From Robinsoniella peoriensis (GTDB lineage Bacteria > Bacillota > Clostridia > Lachnospirales > Lachnospiraceae), in assembly GCF_042680125.1 (NCBI RefSeq), contig NZ_JBHTNY010000046.1: a stretch of 60,657 nucleotides of DNA; one strand, 5' to 3'. A program made the translations under genes and the position numbers. The notes beneath the pieces were generated by a model. That model searched no databases and was not told the DNA's origin. It worked only from the letters and a program-made list of their open reading frames with translations. Shown here piece after piece: positions 9,044 through 17,470 of the stretch (position 1 is its first letter; every line of letters starts with the position of its first letter).

Positions 9044-10594
9044 TCATATCTGATAAAAATTAAATCCGTCATTTTTTAGTCGTGCATAGAATGATATGTT
9101 GTGTTTAATGTTTGATTTTAAGCTAAATTCATTCTTAGTGAGATGGTCTTTCAAAAACAGTTGATAACACAACAACCACGAATTTGCTTGTGACTTACAT
9201 TCATTTATCATTTTAGGGGTCAATTTATATTCTTCAATAAGCATTACTATTGCCAAATCATTGCTGCTATAAATTATTTTTCTTATTAGCTCGGCTGAAA
9301 GCCTGCGGACTTTCAGCTTTTTTAATAAGTACAAAAGCCATAACACTTCGAGATCATTACCGTTATCTAAGTGCTGTGACAAAAGACCTTTGATAATTTC
9401 TATATCTTGTTTTTGAATAGCTGTCTTGCTTTTTTGTGCGATTAACAATTCACAAGTTTTGACCATAGAGCGATTATCATTAACCAACGTATTTATCAAA
9501 TAGGTTGTAAATAGTCCTTTGTTTTTAGGTCGCAAATTGCTACCAATTGATTTAATTAAAAAACGTACTGCTCCTTTGACACCATCTTGTTCCAGGCTGA
9601 AGTAACAATTAAACATTTTCATTATTTCTTCATCTGAAAGTTCTCTGCCAGTATATCCTTTATATATTTTGTTTAAGTTTTCAACTAAGTAGTAAGGAAA
9701 TTCTATAATATTGGTTTTTTCTTCGTTCAATGAAAGAAAGTATTTTCTCAATACTTTTTCAACAATGCTTTTTGTCTTTTCTATTTGGCTTTCATCATAA
9801 ATAAAAATCTCATAATCATCAACATACCTGACATATTTAACTTTTTCATTTTGTAGTTCAATGTCAATTCTTGATAAAAGTGCTTCAGCTAAAAACTGAG
9901 AAATCATAGTTCCTGCTAACAATCCATTGGTTCTTGCACCGTTCATGTTTCTAACAGCTTCATCAAGTTCAACATATTTCCGATAATCAGCACTTATTAT
10001 GGGGTCAGTATTATTTGCTTTTTGTACCTTATATTGTAATTCTGCATCTTCATATCCGAGCTTGATAGCAGGAAGTAGGTGGGTATAAATATTACCGTAA
10101 AAATTTGAAATATCAACACATAAAATTTTTTTTGCACCCTTTGCAAGATTCAACTTTTTTAAAACATTAGGAACATACGTATGAGTTTCATCCTCAAAAC
10201 CTACACCTTCTAATGATATTACATTATAATCCCTTTCATGTCGTGTCAACTCGCCAGATGCCTGAAGAAGTGGTGAAAAAGATGCATTTGAAGGAAGCGA
10301 GTTAATTAAATCACTAATCAGATCTTTATCATTCATGACTCTAACAGCAGCAATGTAAGAACATAATTCCGGCACATAAATTGTCCTTCTACTACCATCT
10401 TTTTTAAATCTGCTCATGCTGAAAGAAATAGGTTCAGCTAAATCATTTTTATTGGATAAAGCAATAGAACCATTGAATAGATTAGCTACATTTTGATTTT
10501 TTGCTAAACTAAATGAGGGTGGAAGATACTCTGAAAAATACCCATCTTGTGTAAAGGTCCTTGTTATTTTAAGCATATCATTAGCATTAAGCAT
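9044..10594 (-). CDS. Stand-alone reverse transcriptase, Abi/UG (defence)-like
   Basis: 516 aa. The RT core is clear: motif A at about 160-172 (VDISNFYGNIYTH, catalytic D161), a motif B region (NGLLAGTMISQFLAEALLSRID, 223-244), the YVDD box at 257-260 and motif D (LSLNEEKTN, 287-295). No maturase or intron domain follows. Instead residues 300-516 are predicted to be alpha-helical and Lys/Leu-rich, as in Abi and unknown-group RTs that act in phage defence (DRT systems, AbiA-like). The N-terminal SMSRFKKDGSRRTIYVPE resembles the family's entry region. ATG follows GGGAGAG. The gene sits immediately downstream of a dead recombinase, in a mobile-element relic. RT activity is a firm inference; the defence role is inferred from domain layout and context. 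The exact class is unknown. Confidence 0.85.
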   Translation of the reverse strand: MLNANDMLKITRTFTQDGYFSEYLPPSFSLAKNQNVANLFNGSIALSNKNDLAEPISFSMSRFKKDGSRRTIYVPELCSYIAAVRVMNDKDLISDLINSLPSNASFSPLLQASGELTRHERDYNVISLEGVGFEDETHTYVPNVLKKLNLAKGAKKILCVDISNFYGNIYTHLLPAIKLGYEDAELQYKVQKANNTDPIISADYRKYVELDEAVRNMNGARTNGLLAGTMISQFLAEALLSRIDIELQNEKVKYVRYVDDYEIFIYDESQIEKTKSIVEKVLRKYFLSLNEEKTNIIEFPYYLVENLNKIYKGYTGRELSDEEIMKMFNCYFSLEQDGVKGAVRFLIKSIGSNLRPKNKGLFTTYLINTLVNDNRSMVKTCELLIAQKSKTAIQKQDIEIIKGLLSQHLDNGNDLEVLWLLYLLKKLKVRRLSAELIRKIIYSSNDLAIVMLIEEYKLTPKMINECKSQANSWLLCYQLFLKDHLTKNEFSLKSNIKHNISFYARLKNDGFNFYQI

Positions 10595-10609
10595 ACAAAC
10601 TCTCCCGTC

Positions 10610-11054
10610 CTCTATTTCTTATTGCAATTTTTTGTGTTTTCCTCTTTTCTGTCTTGCATCTTATAATCGGTATCTTCTGCTCTAAAAGCTGCTTTGCGAT
10701 TTTCATTGTATCGCAGCCATTAAGGGCAAGGTCATAAAAAACTCAACGTTAGGTACAGTTTCGTGGTCAACAATCAAATACCCATTGTCAGCCGGTTCAC
10801 GCAGATAGTCATAAGGAGCCATTTCCTGCTTGTTCAAGCTATCCACATTACCGTTGATTGAAATATAGCGCCCCCCATGACGAGGAAAAAAATCTCTATT
10901 TAACAGCCCGATTCAATGTAATTTCGCCCTGTGCAACCGCCATCTATATAAAAAGCATGATTACACATACCGTTTATGTCGGCATAATCCTTGAGCATGG
11001 CTTTCTGATTGGCGATACTCATGCTCTAGTTATCTCTTCTATCTTCCTGTTCAT
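10610..11054 (-). pseudogene. TnpX/TndX-like large serine recombinase, heavily decayed
   Basis: Minus-strand translation starts MNRKIEEITRA after GAGGAG. In a shifted frame it continues SMSIANQKAMLKDYADINGM and FYIDGGCTGRNYI, the N-terminal resolvase region. After an internal deletion come YISINGNVDSLN, then PYDYLREPADNGYLIVDHET and the segment around LNGCDTMKIAKQLLEQKIP, which match the recombinase domain. At least three frame changes are needed and the catalytic Ser region is incomplete, so it is dead. It marks this stretch as the remains of a Tn4451/ICE-like element. The RT start codon follows immediately. Confidence 0.75.
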
Positions 11055-11133
11055 TGCTTTTTCTCCTCAAATGAACAGGGATACGATACAATTATTGTAC
11101 CATGCCCCTGTCATTTATTCAATCATTTAGCCG

Positions 11134-11310
11134 CTATTCTGTAGATTTCTCGACTTTCCATTGTTGTAATTGGTCGCAAACTTTATTCTCAATTATTTCG
11201 TGAAAAACAGTTTGCATACTTAAATTCCCTTGATACTCATGCACCACAATATAAAGAGTTCTTGTCGGCTTAGTGACGGTCTTTGGTACAATCACTTTTT
11301 CATTGCTCAT
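11134..11310 (-). CDS. Small hypothetical protein of a conjugative-element type
   Basis: 58 aa, beginning MSNEKVIVPKTVTKPTRTLY and ending VEKSTE. The start codon lies after AAAGGAG and overlaps the 3' end of the upstream dnaC-like remnant, so the two were probably translationally coupled. I do not recognise a named family with confidence. The size and position (directly after a DnaC-like ATPase and before a TnpX-like recombinase) are typical of short accessory ORFs of Tn4451-like or integrative elements. The frame is intact, unlike both neighbours. Confidence 0.6.
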   Translation of the reverse strand: MSNEKVIVPKTVTKPTRTLYIVVHEYQGNLSMQTVFHEIIENKVCDQLQQWKVEKSTE

Positions 11311-11612
11311 AGGCTAAACTCCTTTGAAAGCAGTTCCCGAATGTCGTTCTTGATGGTTTCCGCATTCTCGGTGATGTAATTCTTGCCTTTAAACAGGACA
11401 GGGGCACAACGCTCTAAAATGAGGTCATAGATACGGACGTGTACGGTGTCCTTTGGATTTTCAGTTCGGATAATATCAAGTTGGTGGTGACGATAAAGGG
11501 TAATCTGCACAAATAGCGGCTTTCCGCGATGTTGTAAACCTGTTCTTGTGCGTACTCGGAATTTCGCTCAATCCCCAAATCGTCAATTATTAGCAAGGTT
11601 CTGCGGCAAGCC
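11307..11612 (-). pseudogene. DnaC/IstB-like ATPase remnant
   Basis: The fragment begins inside the ATPase core with RTLLIIDDLGIERNSEYAQE (Walker B, IIDDLG) and SRYLCRLPFIVTTNL. It changes frame near 11450 and finishes with ENPKDTVHVRIYDLILERC and a C-terminal helix ending LLSKEFSL. The N-terminal half with the P-loop is absent: the left arm of a hairpin repeat abuts it at about 11605-11612, and the open frame continues into that repeat. It was a helicase-loader-like replication protein of an integrative element and is now non-functional. Confidence 0.75.
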
Positions 11613-11692
11613 GACAGAGTCCAAGTAATTCCCCCATCTTTCCGTACACTCCCCAGTAACAAAGCGTCTTTTACCAATCCCCCAAAAGTTAT
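11605..11692 (-). repeat. Large hairpin element, left-arm fragment (copy R6)
   Basis: Read on the minus strand from about 11692: GGGGGATTGG, AAAGACGCTTTGT, GGGGAGTGTACGGAAAGATG, a copy-specific segment, then GGCTTGCCGCAGAAC. This is the left arm of the family seen intact at 29.3-30.4 kb. It ends exactly where dnaC-like coding sequence begins. It faces copy R1 at 8.8 kb, so half-elements bracket the RT region. Confidence 0.7.
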
Positions 11693-11717
11693 TTTTTTAA
11701 AATTATTCCCTGTAACT

Positions 11718-13220
11718 CTAAGCCATCAACTTTCCAATCTCTCCGCTTACATCTTCATATCTTCGTTCCTCTGCATTCAGGTTATTTATTTCACCTGTGA
11801 TTTTTTGATCCTTAAATACCAGTATGCGTCTGGCAAGGGTAATCATCTCAGGCATATCGGAAGAAATCAATATAATAGATTTTCCCTCATCCTTTGCAAG
11901 GCTCCAGATTAAATCATGGATATACTTTTTGGCTCCCACATCGACACCTACCGTAGGTTCGTCTATGATCAGCACATCACAATCTGCTGCCAGCCATTTC
12001 CCGATACTGACCTTTTGCTGGTTTCCGCCGGAGAGACTTCCTACCCTGGTTTCTGCTGTAGGCGTTTTGATTTTCATTTTGTCGATCATGTAACGGATTG
12101 TTTTTTCTTCTTCCTTTATATTGATCTTCTTGAATTTATTGCGGATACGGGACCAGATTGTTATGGTCGTATTGGTCCCAACCGAAAAATCCAGAATCAA
12201 GCCTTCCTCTTTTCTGTTTTCCGATACATATCCGATGCCATACCGCTCCAGGCTGTCCTGTACGGAATTTATGGCTGCTTTTTTTCCTTTTACGTAAACT
12301 TCACCCTGATCCATTTTATCCGCACCGATCAAAAGCCGCACCAATTCTGTTCTTCCTGAGCCTACAAGCCCGTAAAAACCCAGTATCTCACCACTCTTTA
12401 ACTGGAACCCAACGTGGTCGAACTGCCCATATGTGGTGATATTTTTTGCTTCCAGCACCACGTCTTCTTTCACATCCAGAAATCCCAGATGTTCATTTGA
12501 CTCTTCCCGTCCAATCATCATTTTGACAATGTCCTGACGGGTAATTCCCACACAGCTTTTTGTCCCCACATATTTTCCATCTCTCAGTACGGAGACTTTA
12601 TCACAGAGTGCGATTACCTCTTCCAGCTTGTGGGATACAAATATGACTGCCACATTCTGTTCCTTTAAGCGCTTTACAATCTTAATCAGATTGTTGCTCT
12701 CATAGGTAGTTAATGATGATGTAGGTTCATCCAGAAGTATGTATTTTGCATTTGAGGACAAAGCTTTCGCAATTTGTATCAGCTGTTTTTGTGCAGCCGT
12801 CAGGTGTTCTATCTTCTGGGTAGGGCTGATGTCCAGACCTACAATGCGCAGATACTTGACCGCGGTCTCATTAATCCTTTTCCAGTCCACTACAAGCCCT
12901 TTTTTAAACTGGTCAATCCGGTCTAAAATAATGTTCTCAGCGACTGTAGACTCCGGAATCACCTGAATCTCCTGGCTTACCATATTGATATCATGGGCAA
13001 CTGCATCCCTGAAATTCTTGATATCTGCCTTTTCTCCATCCAGATACACCTCTCCCATATCAGGATGGTAAATACCTGTTATAATTTTCATGAGGGTTGA
13101 TTTTCCGGCTCCATTTTCCCCCATTAGAGCGTGTATTTCGCCTTTGCGAAAACTCAGGGAAACATCATCCAGCGCCTTTACCCCCGGGAAGATTTTACTT
13201 ATATTTTTTAATTCCAGCAT
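11718..13220 (-). CDS. Sugar ABC transporter ATPase (RbsA/XylG-like, two ATPase domains)
   Basis: About 500 aa. Start at 13220 (MLELKNISKIFPG); the ATG 12 nt upstream is part of the GGAGG site itself. The N-terminal cassette has Walker A GENGAGKST and Walker B YILLDEPTSSL. The C-terminal cassette has the degenerate P-loop GLVGSGRTEL, signature LSGGNQQKVSIGKWL and Walker B LIIDEPTVGVD. This duplicated layout is that of monosaccharide (CUT2) importers. It energises the permease at 14450-15460 using sugar delivered by the lipoprotein at 13274-14365. It is the last gene of a minus-strand operon led by a mutarotase; the relic mobile region follows. Confidence 0.95.
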   Translation of the reverse strand: MLELKNISKIFPGVKALDDVSLSFRKGEIHALMGENGAGKSTLMKIITGIYHPDMGEVYLDGEKADIKNFRDAVAHDINMVSQEIQVIPESTVAENIILDRIDQFKKGLVVDWKRINETAVKYLRIVGLDISPTQKIEHLTAAQKQLIQIAKALSSNAKYILLDEPTSSLTTYESNNLIKIVKRLKEQNVAVIFVSHKLEEVIALCDKVSVLRDGKYVGTKSCVGITRQDIVKMMIGREESNEHLGFLDVKEDVVLEAKNITTYGQFDHVGFQLKSGEILGFYGLVGSGRTELVRLLIGADKMDQGEVYVKGKKAAINSVQDSLERYGIGYVSENRKEEGLILDFSVGTNTTITIWSRIRNKFKKINIKEEEKTIRYMIDKMKIKTPTAETRVGSLSGGNQQKVSIGKWLAADCDVLIIDEPTVGVDVGAKKYIHDLIWSLAKDEGKSIILISSDMPEMITLARRILVFKDQKITGEINNLNAEERRYEDVSGEIGKLMA

Positions 13221-13273
13221 ACGAACCTCCACTAGGTGCCTCCTGGGGTAAATACTCCGGGAGGCACAATATT

Positions 13274-14365
13274 CTATTTCGTCAGATACTCGGTTGTAAG
13301 TTTTCCTAAGATATCCTGGGTTACCTGATCCAGCTCTGCTTCATAGGTAGTCTGATTATCTTTCGTAACAATAACATTTCCGGCATTGATAAAATACTGG
13401 CCATCCTTTACTTTATATCCTTCTCCCATATATTTTAAAATCATACAGGAAATGTAACCGTGACCTGCTGTATTCTGCGCAATTGTTGCATCTACAATAC
13501 CATTCTCAATCCCTTTCATAACACCGGAGTCCGTATCAATAGCAACCGTATAGATATGCTTGTCATCTCCCTGTTTTTCGTAATAATCAGATAAAGTCTG
13601 TGTCATACCTACACTTGTAACCAGTCCGGTACAGACAATTCCATCAATCTTTCCAACGTTTGCAGAAAGTGCACTTTCAATTTTGCTGACTGCCTCTTCC
13701 TGGGTTTTAATTCCGGCTATTTCCTGTATGATCGTAACATCCGGATACTTAGCTGCTGCTTCTTCCACACCTTCTTTACGAAGTGCAGTATTGGGATCTT
13801 CCAGTACTTCCAGTACGTTTAAGATATTACCTTTTTCTCCCATCATCTTTATTACAGCTTCTGTTGCATCATATGCCGCCTGTTTTACATCGGTAGCTAC
13901 TGCGAAGGAAGCAGTGGTAGGTTTTGCCGTATCGGTACCAAAATTAATGACATTAACCCCCATCTTTTTCGTAATTTCTTCATACAGGCCGTTAGCTCCG
14001 GACGCATCACAGGGATAGATGGACAGTGCATTTACTCCCTGGGCAATTAAAGCCTCCACTTTTTCATTTTCACTTGCCTGGGTCCAGTCTGGACCGATCT
14101 GGATTACGACTTCCACACCCTGGTCTTCCTGAAATTTCTCAACGCCCTTTTTTACTTCGTCGAAATAAGGATGGGGTGCCGGAGCATACCATGCAATCTT
14201 TGTTGCCGAATCGGAACCCGATTTTTCTTCTCCTGCTGGTTCTTTAGCATCCGCATCTGTCGTCTGACCTGATTTCGTCTCTTCTGTAGGTGCTTTTGGA
14301 CTTCCACATGCACATAATCCCGTTACTAATACTGCACATAATAAAGTTGCCATCATTTTCTTCAT
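13274..14365 (-). CDS. Sugar-binding lipoprotein of a CUT2 ABC importer
   Basis: 363 aa. Start at Met 14365 (MKKMMATLLCAVLVTGL), preceded by AAGGAGAA; the frame extends upstream without a ribosome site. A lipobox ends at Cys (TGLCACG), followed by a Thr/Lys/Asp/Glu-rich linker and a periplasmic-binding fold of the RbsB type beginning KIAWYAPAPHPYFDEVKKGV. Conserved ribose-family features include LIAQGVNALSIYPCDASG and DGIVCTGLVTSVGMTQ. It would capture a monosaccharide outside the membrane. The neighbouring rhamnose-type mutarotase suggests a deoxy sugar such as L-rhamnose or L-fucose; this is inference. Unusually, the permease gene precedes the binding protein gene. Confidence 0.93.
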   Translation of the reverse strand: MKKMMATLLCAVLVTGLCACGSPKAPTEETKSGQTTDADAKEPAGEEKSGSDSATKIAWYAPAPHPYFDEVKKGVEKFQEDQGVEVVIQIGPDWTQASENEKVEALIAQGVNALSIYPCDASGANGLYEEITKKMGVNVINFGTDTAKPTTASFAVATDVKQAAYDATEAVIKMMGEKGNILNVLEVLEDPNTALRKEGVEEAAAKYPDVTIIQEIAGIKTQEEAVSKIESALSANVGKIDGIVCTGLVTSVGMTQTLSDYYEKQGDDKHIYTVAIDTDSGVMKGIENGIVDATIAQNTAGHGYISCMILKYMGEGYKVKDGQYFINAGNVIVTKDNQTTYEAELDQVTQDILGKLTTEYLTK

Positions 14366-14449
14366 ATTATTTATTCTCCTTTTCTTAGGAGCTTTATAGC
14401 TCCTGCTTTCTATGTAATACAACCTGATTCACTGCATCCTGAGATGCCC

Positions 14450-15460
14450 CTATGCCTGCTGCTTCTTTTTCAACTCCTGCTTCAGCTTCCTGCTGTTCAT
14501 GATAGATTTAATGCTGTCTAAGGAAACCGCCAGCAAAAGAATTAATCCCAGATACGCTTGTTCGTAATAAATATTAGCATTTAACATAACAAGTCCGTTC
14601 TTTACCATAACAATCAGAAATCCTGCAAAGAATACTCCAATTGGATTAAAAACACCGCCCTTTAACGCCGTTCCGCCAATTACTGCCACTGCAAAGGATA
14701 TAACCATCCAGTCTACACCTGTAGACGGCTGTGCAGATCCGGTTCTGGATATCCATAACAGCCCTGCAATTGCTGCAAATAATCCGGATCCCACATTTGC
14801 CAGAATAATCATTTTATTGGTATTGACACCGGACATTCTTGCTGCTTCCACGTTGCCTCCCGTAGACAAAATGCGCCGTCCGGTCACCGTATATTTAAAG
14901 AAATATCCCAGTATCAGCAAAGCAATCGCTGCCATCCAGAGAAGAAACGGAATTCCAAGAAACCCTTCCCTTCCCAGGAACGTAAAGTTTTCCGGTATCT
15001 CATTATACGGATAACCCTGGGATATACCGTTGATTAATCCGGTAAATATAAAGGAAGTAGCCAGGGTAACTACAAATGAGTTTAATTTTAAAGTTGTAAT
15101 AATCACTCCGTTTATGCAGCCTGCTGCTACACCTACTGCCAGGCCGGCCAATACCGCTGCCACCGGCGGAAGCCCCAATACCTGCATACTATAACCGGCA
15201 GCGACAACTGTCATACCCCCGATATATCCAAGCGATAAATTCATACCGCCTACAATGACTACCAATGCCTGCCCAATTGCAATGAATATATAAATTGCAG
15301 CCGTTCTTCCCATATTGAATAAATTATAGGCGGTAAAAAAGCTGTCTGAAAATGCTGTAAAAATAATTCCCAGAGCCAGTACTGCAGCAATTACCGTTAC
15401 CTCACTTCTTGCAAACAATTTTTTCAGCTGGCTTTTGTTGACTTTATTGCCCTTTTCCAT
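14450..15460 (-). CDS. Sugar ABC transporter permease (RbsC-like)
   Basis: 336 aa, a multi-spanning membrane protein of the CUT2 permease family. A cytoplasmic N-terminus (MEKGNKVNKSQLKKLFARSE) leads into hydrophobic segments. Family landmarks include IGGMNLSLGYIGG, LNSFVVTLATSFIFTGL, TGRRILSTGGNVEAARMSG and FAVAVIGGTALKGGVFNPIG. It ends in a Lys-rich tail (KQELKKKQQA). AAGGAG lies upstream of the ATG. It forms the channel with the ATPase and binding protein of the same operon. Confidence 0.94.
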   Translation of the reverse strand: MEKGNKVNKSQLKKLFARSEVTVIAAVLALGIIFTAFSDSFFTAYNLFNMGRTAAIYIFIAIGQALVVIVGGMNLSLGYIGGMTVVAAGYSMQVLGLPPVAAVLAGLAVGVAAGCINGVIITTLKLNSFVVTLATSFIFTGLINGISQGYPYNEIPENFTFLGREGFLGIPFLLWMAAIALLILGYFFKYTVTGRRILSTGGNVEAARMSGVNTNKMIILANVGSGLFAAIAGLLWISRTGSAQPSTGVDWMVISFAVAVIGGTALKGGVFNPIGVFFAGFLIVMVKNGLVMLNANIYYEQAYLGLILLLAVSLDSIKSIMNSRKLKQELKKKQQA

Positions 15461-15522
15461 TTCTTAATACTCCTTTCATGCCATTACATGCTATCTTTAA
15501 CTATCGCAAACTGTCACTTAAC

Positions 15523-16761
15523 CTATCTGGCATCAGCCACTGCCCGATACATTGCCAGCAAATTCTCCGGCGGTACATCCGGCATAATATTGTGTTCCTG
15601 ATTGAACACGAATCCACCGTCCTGATAGAAAATATCTATCATCCTCCTGGTGTAGTCATATACTTCCCCGGGAGTGGATCTGTTAAGCACAGACCGGGTA
15701 TTGCATCCACCGCCCCAAAAGGTAATGTCTCTGCCAAATTCTCTTTTTAATACCTGCGGGTCCATCTGGTACGCAGTGGTCTGAACCGGATTAATCACAT
15801 CATATCCCGCATCGATGAGATCTCCCATTATCGGGTAAATGGAACCACAGGAGTGTAAAAATGTCTTCATGCTGCTGTGCTTGTGGACATATTCATTTAA
15901 CTTCTTATGATAGGGCTTAAAGAGGGTCTGATATTTCTCCTGAGACATAAACATTCCGGTATCCATTCCCAGGTCATCTCCAAATCTGAGAATATCCACA
16001 ATATCTCCCACTGACTCACATACCTTTTCCAGGGTGGCCAAATGGCGCTCCATCAGTTCTCCTACCAATATCTCTACATTTTCCGGATCTGCATAAGTGT
16101 CCATGAGAAAATTATCCATTCTTCTTAAGAAGGTTCCCCATTCAAAAAGGTTGCATCCGCAGGTTATCATAAGTGCCCGGTCTGTCGTCGCCCTCATTTT
16201 GAGTGTGCGCTCCCGAAGCTGTTTATAAAAATCCGGCTCTGCGGCATGATCCCAGGGGCTATGTACCAGCGCACTCCACAGTACTTTTCCCATTTGATGG
16301 TCCAGGTCACGATAGTCATCCGGGTAATCGTCACAATATGGGAAATATGTCTGATCAAAAAACGTTGCTCCTACCGGCATTTTAGCAATGGTGGTTCCTT
16401 CCTTGTCAATTACCAGATAATCTCCGTTCTCCTGTTTCTGTGGATGGAACCATTTGGGATACTGCCCAACAGATCCATCTGCTAAAGTAATGTCGTACCA
16501 GTCGCTGTCTTTTTCATTAAATGCCCTTCCAATATCAACTACATCTACTCCGAACATATCCATAATATTATCTTCCGGCTGTACAACCTGCTGTACTACA
16601 TCAAAGATTCTCGTATGCCCTCCCGTCAGGTTCAAATGCCTCTTTAACTTGTTATAAGCAATTGCCGATATACCCGAGCTGGGTGTTCCCCCTAAATCCA
16701 GAGGAACATAATCCGGCTGCTTGTGTCCGATTGATGTTAATATCCGTTCTCTTGATGTCAT
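15523..16761 (-). CDS. Uroporphyrinogen decarboxylase-fold protein (UroD/MtaA-like)
   Basis: 412 aa, starting MTSRERILTSIGHKQPDYVP, the standard opening of the UroD superfamily, with AAGGAG upstream. Later segments such as DDLGMDTGMFMSQEKYQTLFKPYHKKL and KTFLHSCGSIYPIMGDLIDAGYDVINPVQ are the conserved TIM-barrel core, including a His-x-Cys-Gly motif that binds zinc in the methyltransferase (MtaA) branch. Such proteins are common in Lachnospiraceae sugar operons without a known reaction. Haem synthesis is unlikely here because no other haem genes are near. A role in modifying or demethylating a sugar is only a guess. A palindromic operator lies 16 nt upstream of the start. Confidence 0.85.
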   Translation of the reverse strand: MTSRERILTSIGHKQPDYVPLDLGGTPSSGISAIAYNKLKRHLNLTGGHTRIFDVVQQVVQPEDNIMDMFGVDVVDIGRAFNEKDSDWYDITLADGSVGQYPKWFHPQKQENGDYLVIDKEGTTIAKMPVGATFFDQTYFPYCDDYPDDYRDLDHQMGKVLWSALVHSPWDHAAEPDFYKQLRERTLKMRATTDRALMITCGCNLFEWGTFLRRMDNFLMDTYADPENVEILVGELMERHLATLEKVCESVGDIVDILRFGDDLGMDTGMFMSQEKYQTLFKPYHKKLNEYVHKHSSMKTFLHSCGSIYPIMGDLIDAGYDVINPVQTTAYQMDPQVLKREFGRDITFWGGGCNTRSVLNRSTPGEVYDYTRRMIDIFYQDGGFVFNQEHNIMPDVPPENLLAMYRAVADAR

Positions 16762-16776
16762 ATTAATCTCCTTTTC

Positions 16777-16790
16777 TCTAAACGTTTAGA
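16777..16790. promoter_or_regulatory. LacI-type operator O1 (14-bp palindrome)
   Basis: TCTAAACGTTTAGA is a perfect 14-bp inverted repeat with the central CG typical of LacI-family operators. An identical copy lies at 17353-17366. This one is between rhaM and the UroD-like gene, inside the operon, where it could act as an auxiliary operator for looping or as a roadblock. Confidence 0.8.
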
Positions 16791-16792
16791 TT

Positions 16793-17116
16793 TTAATCTA
16801 AATGATAAACCTCATTCATTTCAGCCCACCATTCACCTTCTGCAGCCGATTCCACCGGCTCCTGACATGGATCACATAGCCCCCACCACTCCTGTGTCTT
16901 GGGATCATCTGCCATCTTCTTCATATCCGCTTCGTAGTCATTTCCCGTATATTCATAGTAGCTGAATAAATAGCCATCCCGGTAATATATGGAATAATTA
17001 CTGATATTGCATTCTTTGATCTTTGCATTGATCTCCGGCCAAGGCTGTGCATGCAAAGCTTTATAAGTTTCTAAAAATTCTTCTTTAACCTTGATTACCT
17101 GCCCGTATCTTCTCAT
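16793..17116 (-). CDS. rhaM: L-rhamnose mutarotase family protein
   Basis: 107 aa, the usual size. MRRYGQVIKVKEEFLETYKA is followed by LHAQPWPEI, containing the catalytic His of E. coli RhaM (RRHNPIWPEL), then SNYSIYYRDGYLFSYYEY and the paired Trp of TQEWWGLCDP. It interconverts anomers of a 6-deoxy sugar such as L-rhamnose, feeding the isomerase. It is the first gene of the minus-strand uptake operon and diverges from the LacI-fusion regulator. GAGGAAA lies before the start. No rhaA, rhaB or fuc genes are in the window, so the true sugar is unproven. Confidence 0.88.
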   Translation of the reverse strand: MRRYGQVIKVKEEFLETYKALHAQPWPEINAKIKECNISNYSIYYRDGYLFSYYEYTGNDYEADMKKMADDPKTQEWWGLCDPCQEPVESAAEGEWWAEMNEVYHLD

Positions 17117-17470
17117 ATGAATTTTCCTCCATTTCTAATTTTCCAAAGCATAATCAAGCGCCTGTTCAATTATTACTTTTTCACATTTTCGTTTCGATTT
17201 TAGTATCACTCTGGTATATCTCATTCCCGCTTTCGTCATATTGTACAATATATAAGTGATTTTACATCTCTTTTTCGTTTTTTTATTGTTCATCTGATAT
17301 TTACATTATATATTCTTAATCATTATTTACAATAGGTTTTCTAAAATATAAATCTAAACGTTTAGATATATTGACTGTTTTATGATTTCATGATAACTTC
17401 TTATTAACCGGTACTGCAAAATGTTAATTTCAGTACCAGATTCTCTTTAAGATAAGGGGGTATGCCATAC
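17117..17470. promoter_or_regulatory. Divergent promoter region between rhaM and the LacI-fusion regulator
   Basis: 354 nt, AT-rich, without a gene. It holds the operator at 17353-17366. Just to its right a promoter-like TTGACT (17371) and TAACTT, spaced 17 nt, read towards the regulator. A second perfect palindrome, ATATTGTACAATAT, lies at 17238-17251 and is unrelated to the LacI operator. TTTTTCGTTTTTTT tracts lie between. Autoregulation of the regulator and control of rhaM from one operator is the simplest reading. Confidence 0.6.
17353..17366. promoter_or_regulatory. LacI-type operator O2 (identical palindrome)
   Basis: TCTAAACGTTTAGA, identical to the copy at 16777-16790. It is placed four bases before a TTGACT -35-like box of the divergent regulator gene, so binding would be expected to block that promoter. 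Confidence 0.8.

Noticed and set aside
9044..10594. Group II intron maturase or diversity-generating retroelement RT
   Set aside because: No intron domain V-like sequence, no maturase X or HNH domain, and no template/variable repeat pair was seen nearby.
11718..17116. Complete rhamnose or fucose catabolic operon
   Set aside because: Only transport genes, a mutarotase and a UroD-like protein are present; no isomerase, kinase or aldolase is in the window, so the sugar is left open.
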